From positions 3,100,001 through 3,164,000 of the forward strand of contig NZ_CP073714.1 of assembly GCF_023101145.1 (NCBI RefSeq): a stretch of DNA of 64,000 nt, written 5' to 3'. Position 1 is the first letter of the stretch. Every line of letters starts with the position of its first letter. The stretch comes from Paenibacillus pabuli (GTDB lineage: Bacteria; Bacillota; Bacilli; Paenibacillales; Paenibacillaceae). Both the position numbers and the translations under genes were made by a program. Shown here one piece after another: positions 8,171 to 17,003 of the stretch. The notes below the pieces were generated by a model. It was not told where the DNA came from, did not search any database, and saw only the letters and a program-made list of their open reading frames with translations.

Positions 8171-8385
8171 CGATGTGATATTTTCTAATCTGCAATTATA
8201 AGATATAATATGCATTAATCAGGCTATGGCATCCCTTCCTTCTGAACTCTTACAATGGTATTAGGGGTGCCGCTTCCCTGGTTTTTTTAGTTTTTGGGCT
8301 GCGTTATACATATGAAGAACCGCCACGAGCTAGGCGAAGTATACCAATGCTGAATATATTATCGTCATGTGGGAGAGTACAAGTG
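8171..8385. other. Intergenic region with a possible long hairpin
   Basis: No gene seen. GGCATCCC (about 8228-8235) can pair with GGGGTGCC (8265-8272) around a 29-nt loop, and a run of seven T follows at 8281-8287. It may be an attenuator for the next gene, but the stem lies about ten bases before the T run, so support is weak. Confidence 0.25.
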
Positions 8386-10548
8386 ATGGACTTATTCTCA
8401 ATTTATTTCAGCAGGAATTTGAAAGTGATCATCGCAGAGCGGAAGGGCAAGCTGCCTGTGCGTATATTGGCGACTGCACTTAAAAATTTGGAATCGCTGG
8501 GATATACGTTTTCGACGAAATTAATAGATGTGCTGCGCACCTGGGAACGTGACAAATTCATATCCTGGTTCGAGCGAATAATGGACGAGCTTCGACAGAT
8601 CAAAGGAATCAATTTAAAAGGAACCCTCAAGTATCCCAGATTTCCTAAGAAAAAAATGAGTATTCAGGAGAGTCAATGTTATTTAAATGCGTTGATGTAT
8701 TCATGGAGACAACAGTCTCTTGAAAAGGAACAGGGGCAGCGCATATTGCAGCTGGACAAGCTGCGGCTGCGTGTGATTCATCTTGGCAGTGAAGCAGATT
8801 TTCACCAAGTGGGGATGGATCTGCTTGAAGCGAGATCGGCATTAACGCCAGCTGCAAAAGCTCAGTTAATCTGGTTTGCGGCAGAGTACGAGGGATGGAC
8901 CGCATTTGAGCCAGAGGCAGGTCAAATACCTGTGGGAGAAAATGCAGCCGTTTATTGTGCGGCAATATTAAAGGCGGGGCGTACTTCGGTGGAGCAACTC
9001 CAGCAATTCCATCGACATTTGCGCACAGCAACGGATATATTGCGATTGGCTGTGGCCTGTTCAGATGGAGATGTCACTTTGAAGTTGAATACCCGCTTCC
9101 GTTCATTTAAGCGATCCGAACGGCGGCTAATACTTGCTTTATTGGAGGGTGTTTCGGACCCTTTGGAAGATTTGTTTCGATACAAAGGGCGCTGGCTGAG
9201 ATTGGCCGAGCGATTGCATCCGGGTGAGTACCGACACCGTTATCCACGTGCAGCAGCGGCGCTGGAGCAGCTGCGACGTGGGGAACGACCGCTTACCTTT
9301 CATGGAAGAGTGGAACGGGCATTTGAGCAGAAGGATAACCAGCTTATTCTGGAGATGCTCGCCGAACGTCCGGAAGAGATGGTTGGTCAACTGGACCGAA
9401 TGATACGTTCAGGTATTCCGGTACAGCAAGTGATCGGCAAAATGGAAGCTGTGGAAGAGAAGGTATCGACAAGGGCGCTGCTTCGAGTGTCGGCCCATTT
9501 CGGCACACGAACGGAGTGTCAGGTCAGGAGGAGCTTTTTCCCTAAAGGAAATATCGAAAATTTGTATGTCTCCACACAGCCGTTGCCACCCCTCAGCGTG
9601 AAGGATGTTCATACGGTAATAGGTGCGGTAGAGCAGATACTTTTGAAACGGTTTGCCACTTTACCTCCACTGGGGAATGTCTATATTGATGAGAGACTTC
9701 AGGAATATTCGGTTCCATGGGCAGAACGCCGTACCAGCAAATCTCTTCGAGCTCTATCCCATGCGTCATGGATATCGTTACCCGCGGGTAATACCGTTCG
9801 CTTTTTTCTGTGGGGGAAGAAAGGTAAAGTTGGAGATGAACCACATGGTCATGTAGGTGCCAATCTGTCGAGTATACTGTATGATCCGGATTGGCGTTAT
9901 ATGGACCAAACATCCTGGACTCCTCTGCAATCAAATGAATATCAACCTATATCTAGTGGGAATATGGTGAATGCACCGGATGGGGCGGCAAAGTATATGG
10001 ATGTGTACTTGCCGTCGGTTTCCAGGTTGGGCGTACGTTATTTGGTGATATTGGTTAACGCATTCATGGACGATACTTTCAAGGTTTTGCCGGAGTATTA
10101 TGCTGGCTGGATGATGCGTCAGGCGCCCCAGTCGGATGAGATGTTTGAACCTTCAACGGTTCAGGAACGAATAAATCTGACGGCAGCCCGTATTTGTATT
10201 CCGGCCATTATTGATGTGCAGGAGCGGCGCATTTTGTGGTGCGATCTTGGTTTGAAAAGATATCCTAAAACGTATCATCTGGTGGAGAACAAGAAAGCTG
10301 ATTTGGCTTTAATCGCCCGAGCAATGACGGAGTTGAAAAGACCGGATTTATATACCTTATTCATGCTTCACACTATAGCGCGGGGAACATTAGTTGAGAC
10401 ATTAGGGAAGGCCAATCTCGTATTTACAGCAGAGCTGGAATCCAATCGTGTGGCTGAAGTGGCAGAGTATTTGACAAAAGGCCCACCCGTGGATCGCACC
10501 GTGATTACACCTCTGGAGCAGGAATATATTATAAAGCAGTTCTTGTAA
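8386..10548 (+). CDS. Large cytosolic protein with C-terminal TerD-like region
   Basis: 720 residues from ATG 8386, chosen because GGGAGAG lies eight bases upstream; an in-frame ATG at 8347 has no ribosome site. No signal peptide or membrane segment is visible. The first ~400 residues are helical and Arg/Leu-rich, and I cannot assign them. From about residue 470 the sequence resembles TerD-type stress proteins: GxVxFFLWG, ANLSSILYDPDW, then a block like the calcium-binding SGD of TerD but reading SSGNMVNAPDGAAKYMDV, then GVRYLVILVNAF and a cytosolic beta-sandwich tail. Related long TerD-like proteins occur in actinobacteria and myxobacteria, often in stress or toxin-resistance clusters. No ter operon is nearby. 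The family assignment is moderate; the function is unknown. Confidence 0.55.
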   Translation: MDLFSIYFSRNLKVIIAERKGKLPVRILATALKNLESLGYTFSTKLIDVLRTWERDKFISWFERIMDELRQIKGINLKGTLKYPRFPKKKMSIQESQCYLNALMYSWRQQSLEKEQGQRILQLDKLRLRVIHLGSEADFHQVGMDLLEARSALTPAAKAQLIWFAAEYEGWTAFEPEAGQIPVGENAAVYCAAILKAGRTSVEQLQQFHRHLRTATDILRLAVACSDGDVTLKLNTRFRSFKRSERRLILALLEGVSDPLEDLFRYKGRWLRLAERLHPGEYRHRYPRAAAALEQLRRGERPLTFHGRVERAFEQKDNQLILEMLAERPEEMVGQLDRMIRSGIPVQQVIGKMEAVEEKVSTRALLRVSAHFGTRTECQVRRSFFPKGNIENLYVSTQPLPPLSVKDVHTVIGAVEQILLKRFATLPPLGNVYIDERLQEYSVPWAERRTSKSLRALSHASWISLPAGNTVRFFLWGKKGKVGDEPHGHVGANLSSILYDPDWRYMDQTSWTPLQSNEYQPISSGNMVNAPDGAAKYMDVYLPSVSRLGVRYLVILVNAFMDDTFKVLPEYYAGWMMRQAPQSDEMFEPSTVQERINLTAARICIPAIIDVQERRILWCDLGLKRYPKTYHLVENKKADLALIARAMTELKRPDLYTLFMLHTIARGTLVETLGKANLVFTAELESNRVAEVAEYLTKGPPVDRTVITPLEQEYIIKQFL

Positions 10549-10591
10549 TGATGATGTAGTTTGGATGTAACGTTTGGTTATAGATCATTGT

Positions 10592-10647
10592 AAAGGGGTA
10601 TTTGTCATGTTGGGCCTACGCGGGTCATCGTGACAAGTACCCCTTTT
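10592..10647 (+). terminator. Terminator after the TerD-like gene
   Basis: AAAGGGGTA (10592-10600) pairs with TACCCCTTTT (10638-10647), and inner TTGTCA/TGACAA extends the stem. Confidence 0.7.
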
Positions 10648-10722
10648 GGGTTGGGATACATTTATTAAGTATATAAAACATGTAAGTGAACAAAGCGGAT
10701 GGGTTCAGGGTCATTCCATATT

Positions 10723-11307
10723 TTATTCGTACATTCGTTGTTCGACTTCAGCAAAAGCGATATCAGGGTTCTCATTTGAATTATTGATATAAGCCACGGC
10801 TGAGGCGGGCAAGGGCCAGGCTACTTTTTTACGGGCAAGTGAGGCTGTGAAGGCATCCCAGTTCTCCAGCTTCCACTCATCCAGCGGAGATTGTCTGGCT
10901 GCAATCCGCTCACGATACAACGCTTCATTTGCAAGATAAATATAGGCCACACGTACATCCGTATCATCGAGGGAACGTCCGATCCGTGCGAGTTCCTGCT
11001 CGATCCAGTCCGGAGTTCCAATTTCTTTGGTAAAAGGCCCAACAACAACCGTATCGATCCCCAATTGCACGTTGTCCAGTGCGGCATCCATCGTAATACG
11101 GTATCCCAAATCACGGCACAGTCTCTTGTATTCCGGTGAATCCCGATCGGATGGATCTAGTCCTTGTAAGGTCATTATTGCTTCAGCAGCAGGACGCAGC
11201 AGGATATCCATATCCAAAAAAGCAGCTTTATGTTTACGTGAGAGGGCTTTAGCAAGGGTTGTTTTGCCGCTCCCGGCGCCCCCAAGAAAGAAAATCAGTT
11301 TACTCAT
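10723..11307 (-). CDS. P-loop ATPase/kinase of the AAA_33 or shikimate-kinase-like type
   Basis: 194 residues, start after GAGGAGGCCATTCAACC. The N-terminus has a Walker A motif, GGAGSGKTT (about residues 9-17), followed by a short beta strand AFLDMDILL. This is the layout of small nucleoside or metabolite kinases and AAA_33-type ATPases. A lid-like Arg-rich helix (LYRERIAARQSPLDEW) follows at about residues 125-145. The substrate is not identifiable. The gene is transcribed alone, convergent with the preceding gene and divergent from padR. Confidence 0.75.
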   Translation of the reverse strand: MSKLIFFLGGAGSGKTTLAKALSRKHKAAFLDMDILLRPAAEAIMTLQGLDPSDRDSPEYKRLCRDLGYRITMDAALDNVQLGIDTVVVGPFTKEIGTPDWIEQELARIGRSLDDTDVRVAYIYLANEALYRERIAARQSPLDEWKLENWDAFTASLARKKVAWPLPASAVAYINNSNENPDIAFAEVEQRMYE

Positions 11308-11600
11308 GGTTGAATGGCCTCCTCATAGTGAATAGAAAGAATATGTAGAATGTGAGTAAGAATAAGACATTCATGATGACATATCAGGTGTGAAATGACT
11401 TATTTATTTTATCATAAACGCCTTCAATTGATAGCTAGACAGAAAAGGAAGGATCAGGTAATATTATACCTAGTTTTACTATGCATAGATTTCCGATGTA
11501 TAAAGTGAAATGATTTTATTGAGTTCACGTTGAATTTTTAAGAAGTATTAAAAGTTGTTGATAGTGGACATGGAAGCATGAACGAAAGGGAGTGACAGCT

Positions 11601-11936
11601 TTGCAGGTAAACAAACAAATGATTAAAGGCAGCACAGAGACATTGATTCTTACACTTCTGAAGGAACAGCCGCTTTACGGTTATGAATTGATCAAGGAAC
11701 TCCATCGTCAATCGGAAGGTGTATTTAATTTAAAGGAAGGCACGTTATATCCCATTCTGCATGCGATGGAGCTTGAGGGTTGGGTGGAGTCTTACTGGAT
11801 GGAGGTTGAAGGTAGGAAACGTAAATATTATTCCATTTGTGACAAGGGTGTGGATGCGTTACAGCATAAAAAAGCCGAGTGGCTTTTATTCCGCGGTGCC
11901 GTGGATCGGGTGCTTGGAGAGGGAGGCTTAACATGA
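11601..11936 (+). CDS. PadR family transcriptional regulator
   Basis: About 111 residues from TTG 11601, which has AAAGGGAG eight bases upstream; an alternative GTG at 11592 overlaps that site. The winged helix typical of short PadR proteins is clear: GSTETLILTLLKEQPLYGYEL, then EGTLYPILHAMELEGWVES, then a YYSICDKG wing. PadR proteins repress neighbouring membrane-protein genes. The stop overlaps the next start as ATGA, so the regulator and the membrane protein are co-translated. A perfect palindrome CTATGCATAG lies at 11479-11488, upstream, and may be an operator. Confidence 0.9.
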   Translation: MQVNKQMIKGSTETLILTLLKEQPLYGYELIKELHRQSEGVFNLKEGTLYPILHAMELEGWVESYWMEVEGRKRKYYSICDKGVDALQHKKAEWLLFRGAVDRVLGEGGLT

Positions 11937-13285
11937 CGGATCGACATGAGAAGATTAAACATTATCTTGATCAACTGTGTAGTCAAGTTAAGGCACGTGA
12001 AGTACATACTGATCTTCGTGATGAGCTTGGCAACCACATGGAAGAAATGATGTTGGACAAGCAGCAAGAGGGACTTAGCCAAGAAGAGGCAGCTGCATAC
12101 GCCATTGAGCAGATGGGTGATCCCGCAGTGGTGGGCAAAAGTATGCACCGCTTGCATCGTCATCGTATGCACTGGGGGCTGATAGTCGGATTAATTGGTT
12201 TGGCTACAGTTAGCCTGTTATTAATGTGGATTTATACGATGAATGTAACAGATGAAAAGTATCAGTTCCTATATCGCGGTCATGTGGTGTACACCGTTAT
12301 AGGTGTAATGATAATGTTGTTCTTTATTTACTTTGATTATCGTAAGTGGAAAAGAGCAGCCTGGTGGATCTATATTCTACTTAATGTCATGTTGTGGATC
12401 AGTCCAGCGTTATCTTCAACTTACAATGGTATAAATAGATTTTGGGCGTTACCATTCGGCTTTGTGCTGGATGTGACGACGATTTCAATGTGGGTATTGC
12501 CACTCGCCATTGGCACAATTATGCTGGACAAGCTTCGTTCGAATTGTAATATGCAATCCATATTGACCTACATTTCAATGGTAGCGTTACCGTTAGTGCT
12601 ACTGTTTCAAATGTCGGACTGGGTTCGCATGTTTCTGTTTGGCACAATGTGCATTATTTTATTTGGCTGGCTCACGCGAAAATGGATTTATACAGTCATA
12701 GGTGCTGTTGTAACAGGAAGTATTTTTGTATTGTTATTGTTTTTTGCAGATCAGTACGGCCGTCTGGAGAGGCTCTTTGTCGTTTTGAATCTTCAGGATG
12801 ACCCTTACGGAAGTGGCTATAGCAATAATTCCATTATTGAAGTTATTCGATCAGCCGGCTGGTGGGGAAATGGGATTGATACAACGTTCGACAAGTTCAA
12901 AACGAGTTATTATAATTACCCAGGTGTGCTGCTCATTGATGTGTTTGGCTGGTCAGCCGGGATACTGTTATTGGTGGGTGTCATCTGGTATGTTGCCAGT
13001 ATGATGAAGATACTTCCTCGCATTCGGGATGATTACAGTCGAATGATTATTGTCAGTATTACCGCCATGTTTGCATTACAAATCATCTATTCGTTGGTGA
13101 TGACCACCGGTAAGGCTCCAATTATTAGTATTCCTTTTCCTTTTATTGGATACGGAAATCACCTGATGTTTGATTACGCCATGCTCGGTTTACTCCTCGG
13201 TGTATATCGTCGGAAGGATACCATTTCCATGAAAAATGAAAAAATACGGCAGAAGGTAGATGCCGACCCAGTGACCAGTTCATAA
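11933..13285 (+). CDS. FtsW/RodA/SpoVE-like membrane protein with N-terminal permease-prefix (HAAS-like) domain
   Basis: 450 residues. ATG 11933 overlaps the padR stop (ATGA) and has GGGAGG upstream. Residues about 1-75 are a soluble helical domain (RHEKIKHYLDQLCSQV, then LGNHMEEMMLD, then AYAIEQMGDP), like those fused to or encoded next to PadR-controlled membrane proteins. Residues about 80-430 have about ten membrane segments and SEDS-like features near the end (GWWGNGID, then DFGWSAG-like VFGWSAGILLL). SEDS proteins polymerise glycan strands of peptidoglycan. Whether this divergent member does so is not known; the PadR coupling suggests a conditionally expressed envelope function. Confidence 0.72.
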   Translation: MTDRHEKIKHYLDQLCSQVKAREVHTDLRDELGNHMEEMMLDKQQEGLSQEEAAAYAIEQMGDPAVVGKSMHRLHRHRMHWGLIVGLIGLATVSLLLMWIYTMNVTDEKYQFLYRGHVVYTVIGVMIMLFFIYFDYRKWKRAAWWIYILLNVMLWISPALSSTYNGINRFWALPFGFVLDVTTISMWVLPLAIGTIMLDKLRSNCNMQSILTYISMVALPLVLLFQMSDWVRMFLFGTMCIILFGWLTRKWIYTVIGAVVTGSIFVLLLFFADQYGRLERLFVVLNLQDDPYGSGYSNNSIIEVIRSAGWWGNGIDTTFDKFKTSYYNYPGVLLIDVFGWSAGILLLVGVIWYVASMMKILPRIRDDYSRMIIVSITAMFALQIIYSLVMTTGKAPIISIPFPFIGYGNHLMFDYAMLGLLLGVYRRKDTISMKNEKIRQKVDADPVTSS

Positions 13286-13346
13286 GCATCCAAAATCATT
13301 ACCGTATCTTGAACCAAAGGGATTGTTATTCTCGTTTAACGAGCAT

Positions 13347-15131
13347 TTATGGGAACCAGATGTGACGGAGGTTTACCCATCCCTGACTGTTGAAGGAGAG
13401 GCCGCGAACGGAAGGCAGGTAGGCAGTCTCCATAGGTTTTTCAGATAAATGGAATAATAAACTCTGCTGCACCAAAAATTGTTCAATCCGATCCAGATCG
13501 GCAGTTCGGTCTGCGGATATTTGCGAAGAAACAACGGTTAGCAGCATCTCTTGAACACTCTTCTTGGAAGAGTCCTCCAGATGTTCGGATAACGTGAGAT
13601 AGAGATCGTATCTGCGTAATTCTTCATCCCGATCCCGAATCAGGGAGAAGAGAATCAGATCGGATTCGAGTCTCAGGTTTCCTTTGAATTGCTCCATCGT
13701 GCCTATACGGACAGTACATGAGAAGCCGCACATGTCCAATGACGATGCCAAACGTTTAGCATCCATCCGATATTGAGGAATGGTTGTGATTTGCAAGGGG
13801 ATAGGGAGATCAAAAGTGGGGTGCTTAGACGAATGAGTCCATTCTTCCGCATTCTTCAACATTTTATCAGCATCTCCTAGATCACCTTCATTACATTCAA
13901 TCATGCCATTCCGATACAATTCAGCAATACATGTCTGAACACGTGCTCTTACTTCCGGATCGCTTAGCGGTCCGGTTTTTTGCGTATTACAAGTAAGCAA
14001 TTTGCGCACCATCACACCTGCACTAATCTGTGTCCAGTCCCTACTCTCTGATGAGGATGGATTATGAACAAGGTGGAAGAAGGGAGATTCGATATCTTGC
14101 TTTTCATCCACATGTGCAGCAGGGGTACTCCACGGAATTTGTAGAATATCTACTCGGTCCAGATGCGCTCTGCCTTGAAAATACATCGGAAAAGCTTCAA
14201 GTCTGCACAGGTAATCATCCCAATTTGTGACCTTGAAAGGGCCTGTTCCTATAGGCTTTTGCATGGTATTCGGTAGATCGGGTTCCTTGTCTCCATCTTT
14301 ATGTTGCCCGTACGTGGCTTGTGAAGCAACAATCGCTGCACGGCTCGTAGAAAGAAAGGGCAAAAACAATTCGTGTGTGGCTTTGAGCTTGAAACAAACG
14401 GTCAAGGGATCTACTGCTTCAATCGATAGAATTTGTTTGCTCACTTCGCGGTATAATGTCCGCCGTTCTGTGGATTGCAGTCGTTCAAATGTATACACCA
14501 CATCCGCGGCTGTCAGCAGGTGTCCGTTGTGAAAAGTAATGCCTTTACGCAAATAAAAGAACCATGTTTTCCGATCTGAACTGACATCCCAGGTATGAGA
14601 CAGACAGGGAACAATCTCCCCATGTTCATTACGTTGGACCAGCCCGTCGAACACATGACTGGTGACAAAAGATTCTGCCAGCAAATTGATATAGAGGGGA
14701 TCAAGCGCATGCAACTGTTGGCGAATTGGTAACCTGAGCGTATCAATTCGCTCATTATGGCTACCAGCTTCCGTATGGTGTCCAGAATAACCAAGCAGCC
14801 ACTGGTTTAGATGATCCTGCATTGTCGTAGAACTAGAATAAGCACTAACCTGTACGGCGGCTTGCTGCAACTCACGGCGATTCATAGCCTGCATCATATA
14901 TTCTGCTGCTATTTGGTCAGCGGGAACAAGCAGGGTCAGCGTAGAACGCCGTCCACGTCCGCGCTGAGACACCCACCGTATCCAGTCTTGGGCAATCATT
15001 TTTTTGACGATCGTTAACGTGTTACGGTGTGTACACTCAAGAAGTTCCGCGAGGTCAGAAAGCGTTACTTCATGTTCTACAAGTTGACCGAACTGGCTAT
15101 GGAGCAGCAAATATTGCTGATGTAATTTCAA
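13347..15131 (-). CDS. SgrR-like transcriptional regulator with solute-binding domain
   Basis: 594 residues from TTG 15131, chosen because AGGAGG lies ten bases upstream; the ATG at 15170 has no ribosome site. The N-terminal ~110 residues contain a winged helix (VTLSDLAELLECTHRNTLTIVKKM). The rest is an oligopeptide-type solute-binding domain (SBP_bac_5: PLYINLLAESFVTSHVFDGL, RKGITFHNGHLLTAADVVYTFERL, GTGPFKV). This is the architecture of E. coli SgrR, a sugar-phosphate-stress sensor, and of YbdO/YcjO-like Bacillus relatives. No signal peptide, so it acts in the cytosol. The divergent DUF4173-like gene is a likely target. A 12-bp inverted repeat in the shared promoter region may be its operator. 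Confidence 0.85.
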   Translation of the reverse strand: MKLHQQYLLLHSQFGQLVEHEVTLSDLAELLECTHRNTLTIVKKMIAQDWIRWVSQRGRGRRSTLTLLVPADQIAAEYMMQAMNRRELQQAAVQVSAYSSSTTMQDHLNQWLLGYSGHHTEAGSHNERIDTLRLPIRQQLHALDPLYINLLAESFVTSHVFDGLVQRNEHGEIVPCLSHTWDVSSDRKTWFFYLRKGITFHNGHLLTAADVVYTFERLQSTERRTLYREVSKQILSIEAVDPLTVCFKLKATHELFLPFLSTSRAAIVASQATYGQHKDGDKEPDLPNTMQKPIGTGPFKVTNWDDYLCRLEAFPMYFQGRAHLDRVDILQIPWSTPAAHVDEKQDIESPFFHLVHNPSSSESRDWTQISAGVMVRKLLTCNTQKTGPLSDPEVRARVQTCIAELYRNGMIECNEGDLGDADKMLKNAEEWTHSSKHPTFDLPIPLQITTIPQYRMDAKRLASSLDMCGFSCTVRIGTMEQFKGNLRLESDLILFSLIRDRDEELRRYDLYLTLSEHLEDSSKKSVQEMLLTVVSSQISADRTADLDRIEQFLVQQSLLFHLSEKPMETAYLPSVRGLSFNSQGWVNLRHIWFP

Positions 15132-15171
15132 GTTTTTGATTCCTCCTGGAGGTTGTAGCTGATGCAACATA

Positions 15172-15223
15172 ATAAAATAAGAAGTTTTACCGTTTTTAAT
15201 TTCTATTTATATTCTTATTTTAT
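15172..15223. promoter_or_regulatory. 12-bp inverted repeat between sgrR-like and DUF4173 genes
   Basis: ATAAAATAAGAA (15172-15183) and TTCTTATTTTAT (15212-15223) are perfect inverted repeats with a 28-base spacer. They fill the divergent promoter region. They could be an operator for the SgrR-like protein or simply A/T-rich promoter DNA. Confidence 0.4.
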
Positions 15224-15264
15224 CATCTAGAATTAAACCTAGAAAGTTAATGGAGGTATTTCCC

Positions 15265-16911
15265 ATGATTGATAAGATAATGGCATCACCCAATCGCGCT
15301 TTAATTACGCTACTATCGGCATTAATGTTAGCTATCATTCATCAGTATTTGTTTTATGGCAAGGAGCCTGGTGTTTCTTATCCCATCTTTGTTATCCTCT
15401 TTTATGGCTTTATGTTCTTGTTTGCCAGAGATCGCATGCGGCCATTGACCATGATTAATGCTTTTATGGCTGGGGTGGTGCTGATGCTGGCGCTGACGTT
15501 TCTGTTTTACGACAATAAACCGCTGCGTATACTTAATTTCCTGGTCGTGACAGGGCTTATTATCTTACATATGACTTATCTGGTCGGTAGAAAACAGAGA
15601 CAATGGTGGGATATTGGACTGATCGGTACCGCTATGGACCATTTGCTGCCACAATCCATCCACCATTGGGGAACTGTTGCAAGCATTGTTCTGAAAACAG
15701 GAGGACGTGGATTGGGCAAAACGCAGAAAACGGTTGCTTTCAAAGTATTCATTGGCCTTATAGCATCCGTTCCCATCCTCATCGTGGTCGTAACACTGCT
15801 CTCCTCTGCAGATGGAATTTTTAATCAGTATTTATCCGGTTTTCCGGAATGGTTCAATCAACTGACACTGACACCAGGGTTGCCGAGAGTGATCTGGATT
15901 CTCATCGGAGGCGTTTTATTGTTCAGTTACGTATGGGGATTCGTGCAGCCGATGCAATATGAAGCGGAGAAAAGAGAGAATGCACATTGGAAAAATGGAA
16001 AAGCAATTACAGCTGCTTCAGAAATCGAAAAGCGAGAAGACGTTTCCGTGAACTCCATACAAGAGAATCATTCATTGAACTCAATCATAGAGGGTCAGAC
16101 AGCAAATAAGATCTCATCAAAGGCAATTTCTACTCAAGCTCATCGTGTACCTTTTAGATTGGACCCCGTCATTGTGGGCACGATGCTGCTGGTTATCAAC
16201 TGTGTGTATGTTCTGTTTGTGCTTGTACAATTTTCTTATCTTTTTGGAGCGGGTGAGGGGCATCTTCCGTCAGACTTGTCCTATGCGGAGTATGCAAGAA
16301 GTGGATTTGTGGAGCTGATACTGGTAACAGGCATTAATTTTTTCATCCTGATCGTCGCTCTTCAGTTCACGCGTTCAAGCGGCAAAATAGGTTCTGTTGT
16401 GCATCAGGTGCTGCTCTTTGTCCTGGTGGGTTGTTCCGCAATCATGTTGTACTCGGCGTTTATACGCCTCAACCTATATGAACAGGCTTACGGATATACC
16501 TACATTCGATTTCTAGTACATGCATTTATGATTTTTCTGGCCCTGCTGCTGCTTATTGCCGCTCTTCGAATCCGTTATACATCCATACCGTTGATCCGCT
16601 GGTATATTGTACTGTCCCTTACAGCCTATGTGACAGTCAACTATGTAGGTATGGATAAACGGATTGCGGAGCTCAATATTGCACGATATCATCAGACAGG
16701 CATTATTGATACATCCTACTTGGCGAGTTTATCTGCAGATGCCGTTCCGCTATTGCGGGAATTTGCCCAGAGAGAGTACCCGAATTTGAAAGGGGAAATG
16801 TTGGATCGTCAAGCCAACTTCGACTGGGGTGAAGCAGAGAGTTCATGGACTTCTTTTAATACAGCAAGACATAGAGCTAAGCTAGAATTGTCCAAATGGA
16901 GAATGGAATGA
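15265..16911 (+). CDS. DUF4173/DUF4153-like membrane protein
   Basis: 548 residues from ATG 15265, which has TGGAGG ten bases upstream (an earlier ATG at 15250 overlaps that site). There are about twelve hydrophobic segments in two blocks, residues ~15-235 and ~300-470, split by a polar loop rich in Glu/Asn/Ser. The C-terminal ~80 residues are soluble, with an ending LSKWRME. Overall layout and motifs such as LNIARYHQTGxID fit the DUF4173/DUF4153 group of Firmicute membrane proteins, whose function is unknown. It is transcribed away from the SgrR-like regulator. Confidence 0.78.
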   Translation: MIDKIMASPNRALITLLSALMLAIIHQYLFYGKEPGVSYPIFVILFYGFMFLFARDRMRPLTMINAFMAGVVLMLALTFLFYDNKPLRILNFLVVTGLIILHMTYLVGRKQRQWWDIGLIGTAMDHLLPQSIHHWGTVASIVLKTGGRGLGKTQKTVAFKVFIGLIASVPILIVVVTLLSSADGIFNQYLSGFPEWFNQLTLTPGLPRVIWILIGGVLLFSYVWGFVQPMQYEAEKRENAHWKNGKAITAASEIEKREDVSVNSIQENHSLNSIIEGQTANKISSKAISTQAHRVPFRLDPVIVGTMLLVINCVYVLFVLVQFSYLFGAGEGHLPSDLSYAEYARSGFVELILVTGINFFILIVALQFTRSSGKIGSVVHQVLLFVLVGCSAIMLYSAFIRLNLYEQAYGYTYIRFLVHAFMIFLALLLLIAALRIRYTSIPLIRWYIVLSLTAYVTVNYVGMDKRIAELNIARYHQTGIIDTSYLASLSADAVPLLREFAQREYPNLKGEMLDRQANFDWGEAESSWTSFNTARHRAKLELSKWRME

Positions 16912-16962
16912 ATTCTTCTACCTGATTTCCAGCAATGAATTTATGCAAAATCAATATGTAAG

Positions 16963-16971
16963 TGTTATAAT
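16963..16971 (+). promoter_or_regulatory. Extended -10 promoter of the leader ORF-yidC unit
   Basis: TGTTATAAT is an exact extended -10 element (TG-N-TATAAT). No good -35 is present, as usual for this type. The predicted start near 16978 gives a leader of about 26 nt before the TTG of the leader ORF. Confidence 0.6.
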
Positions 16972-17003
16972 ATAAAAACTAACCTATAAAGGGGGTGAAT
17001 CCC

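Noticed and set aside
13331-13343. Short palindrome CTCGTT-T-AACGAG between the FtsW-like and SgrR-like genes
   Set aside because: Only six pairs, one-base loop and no T run; not a convincing terminator.
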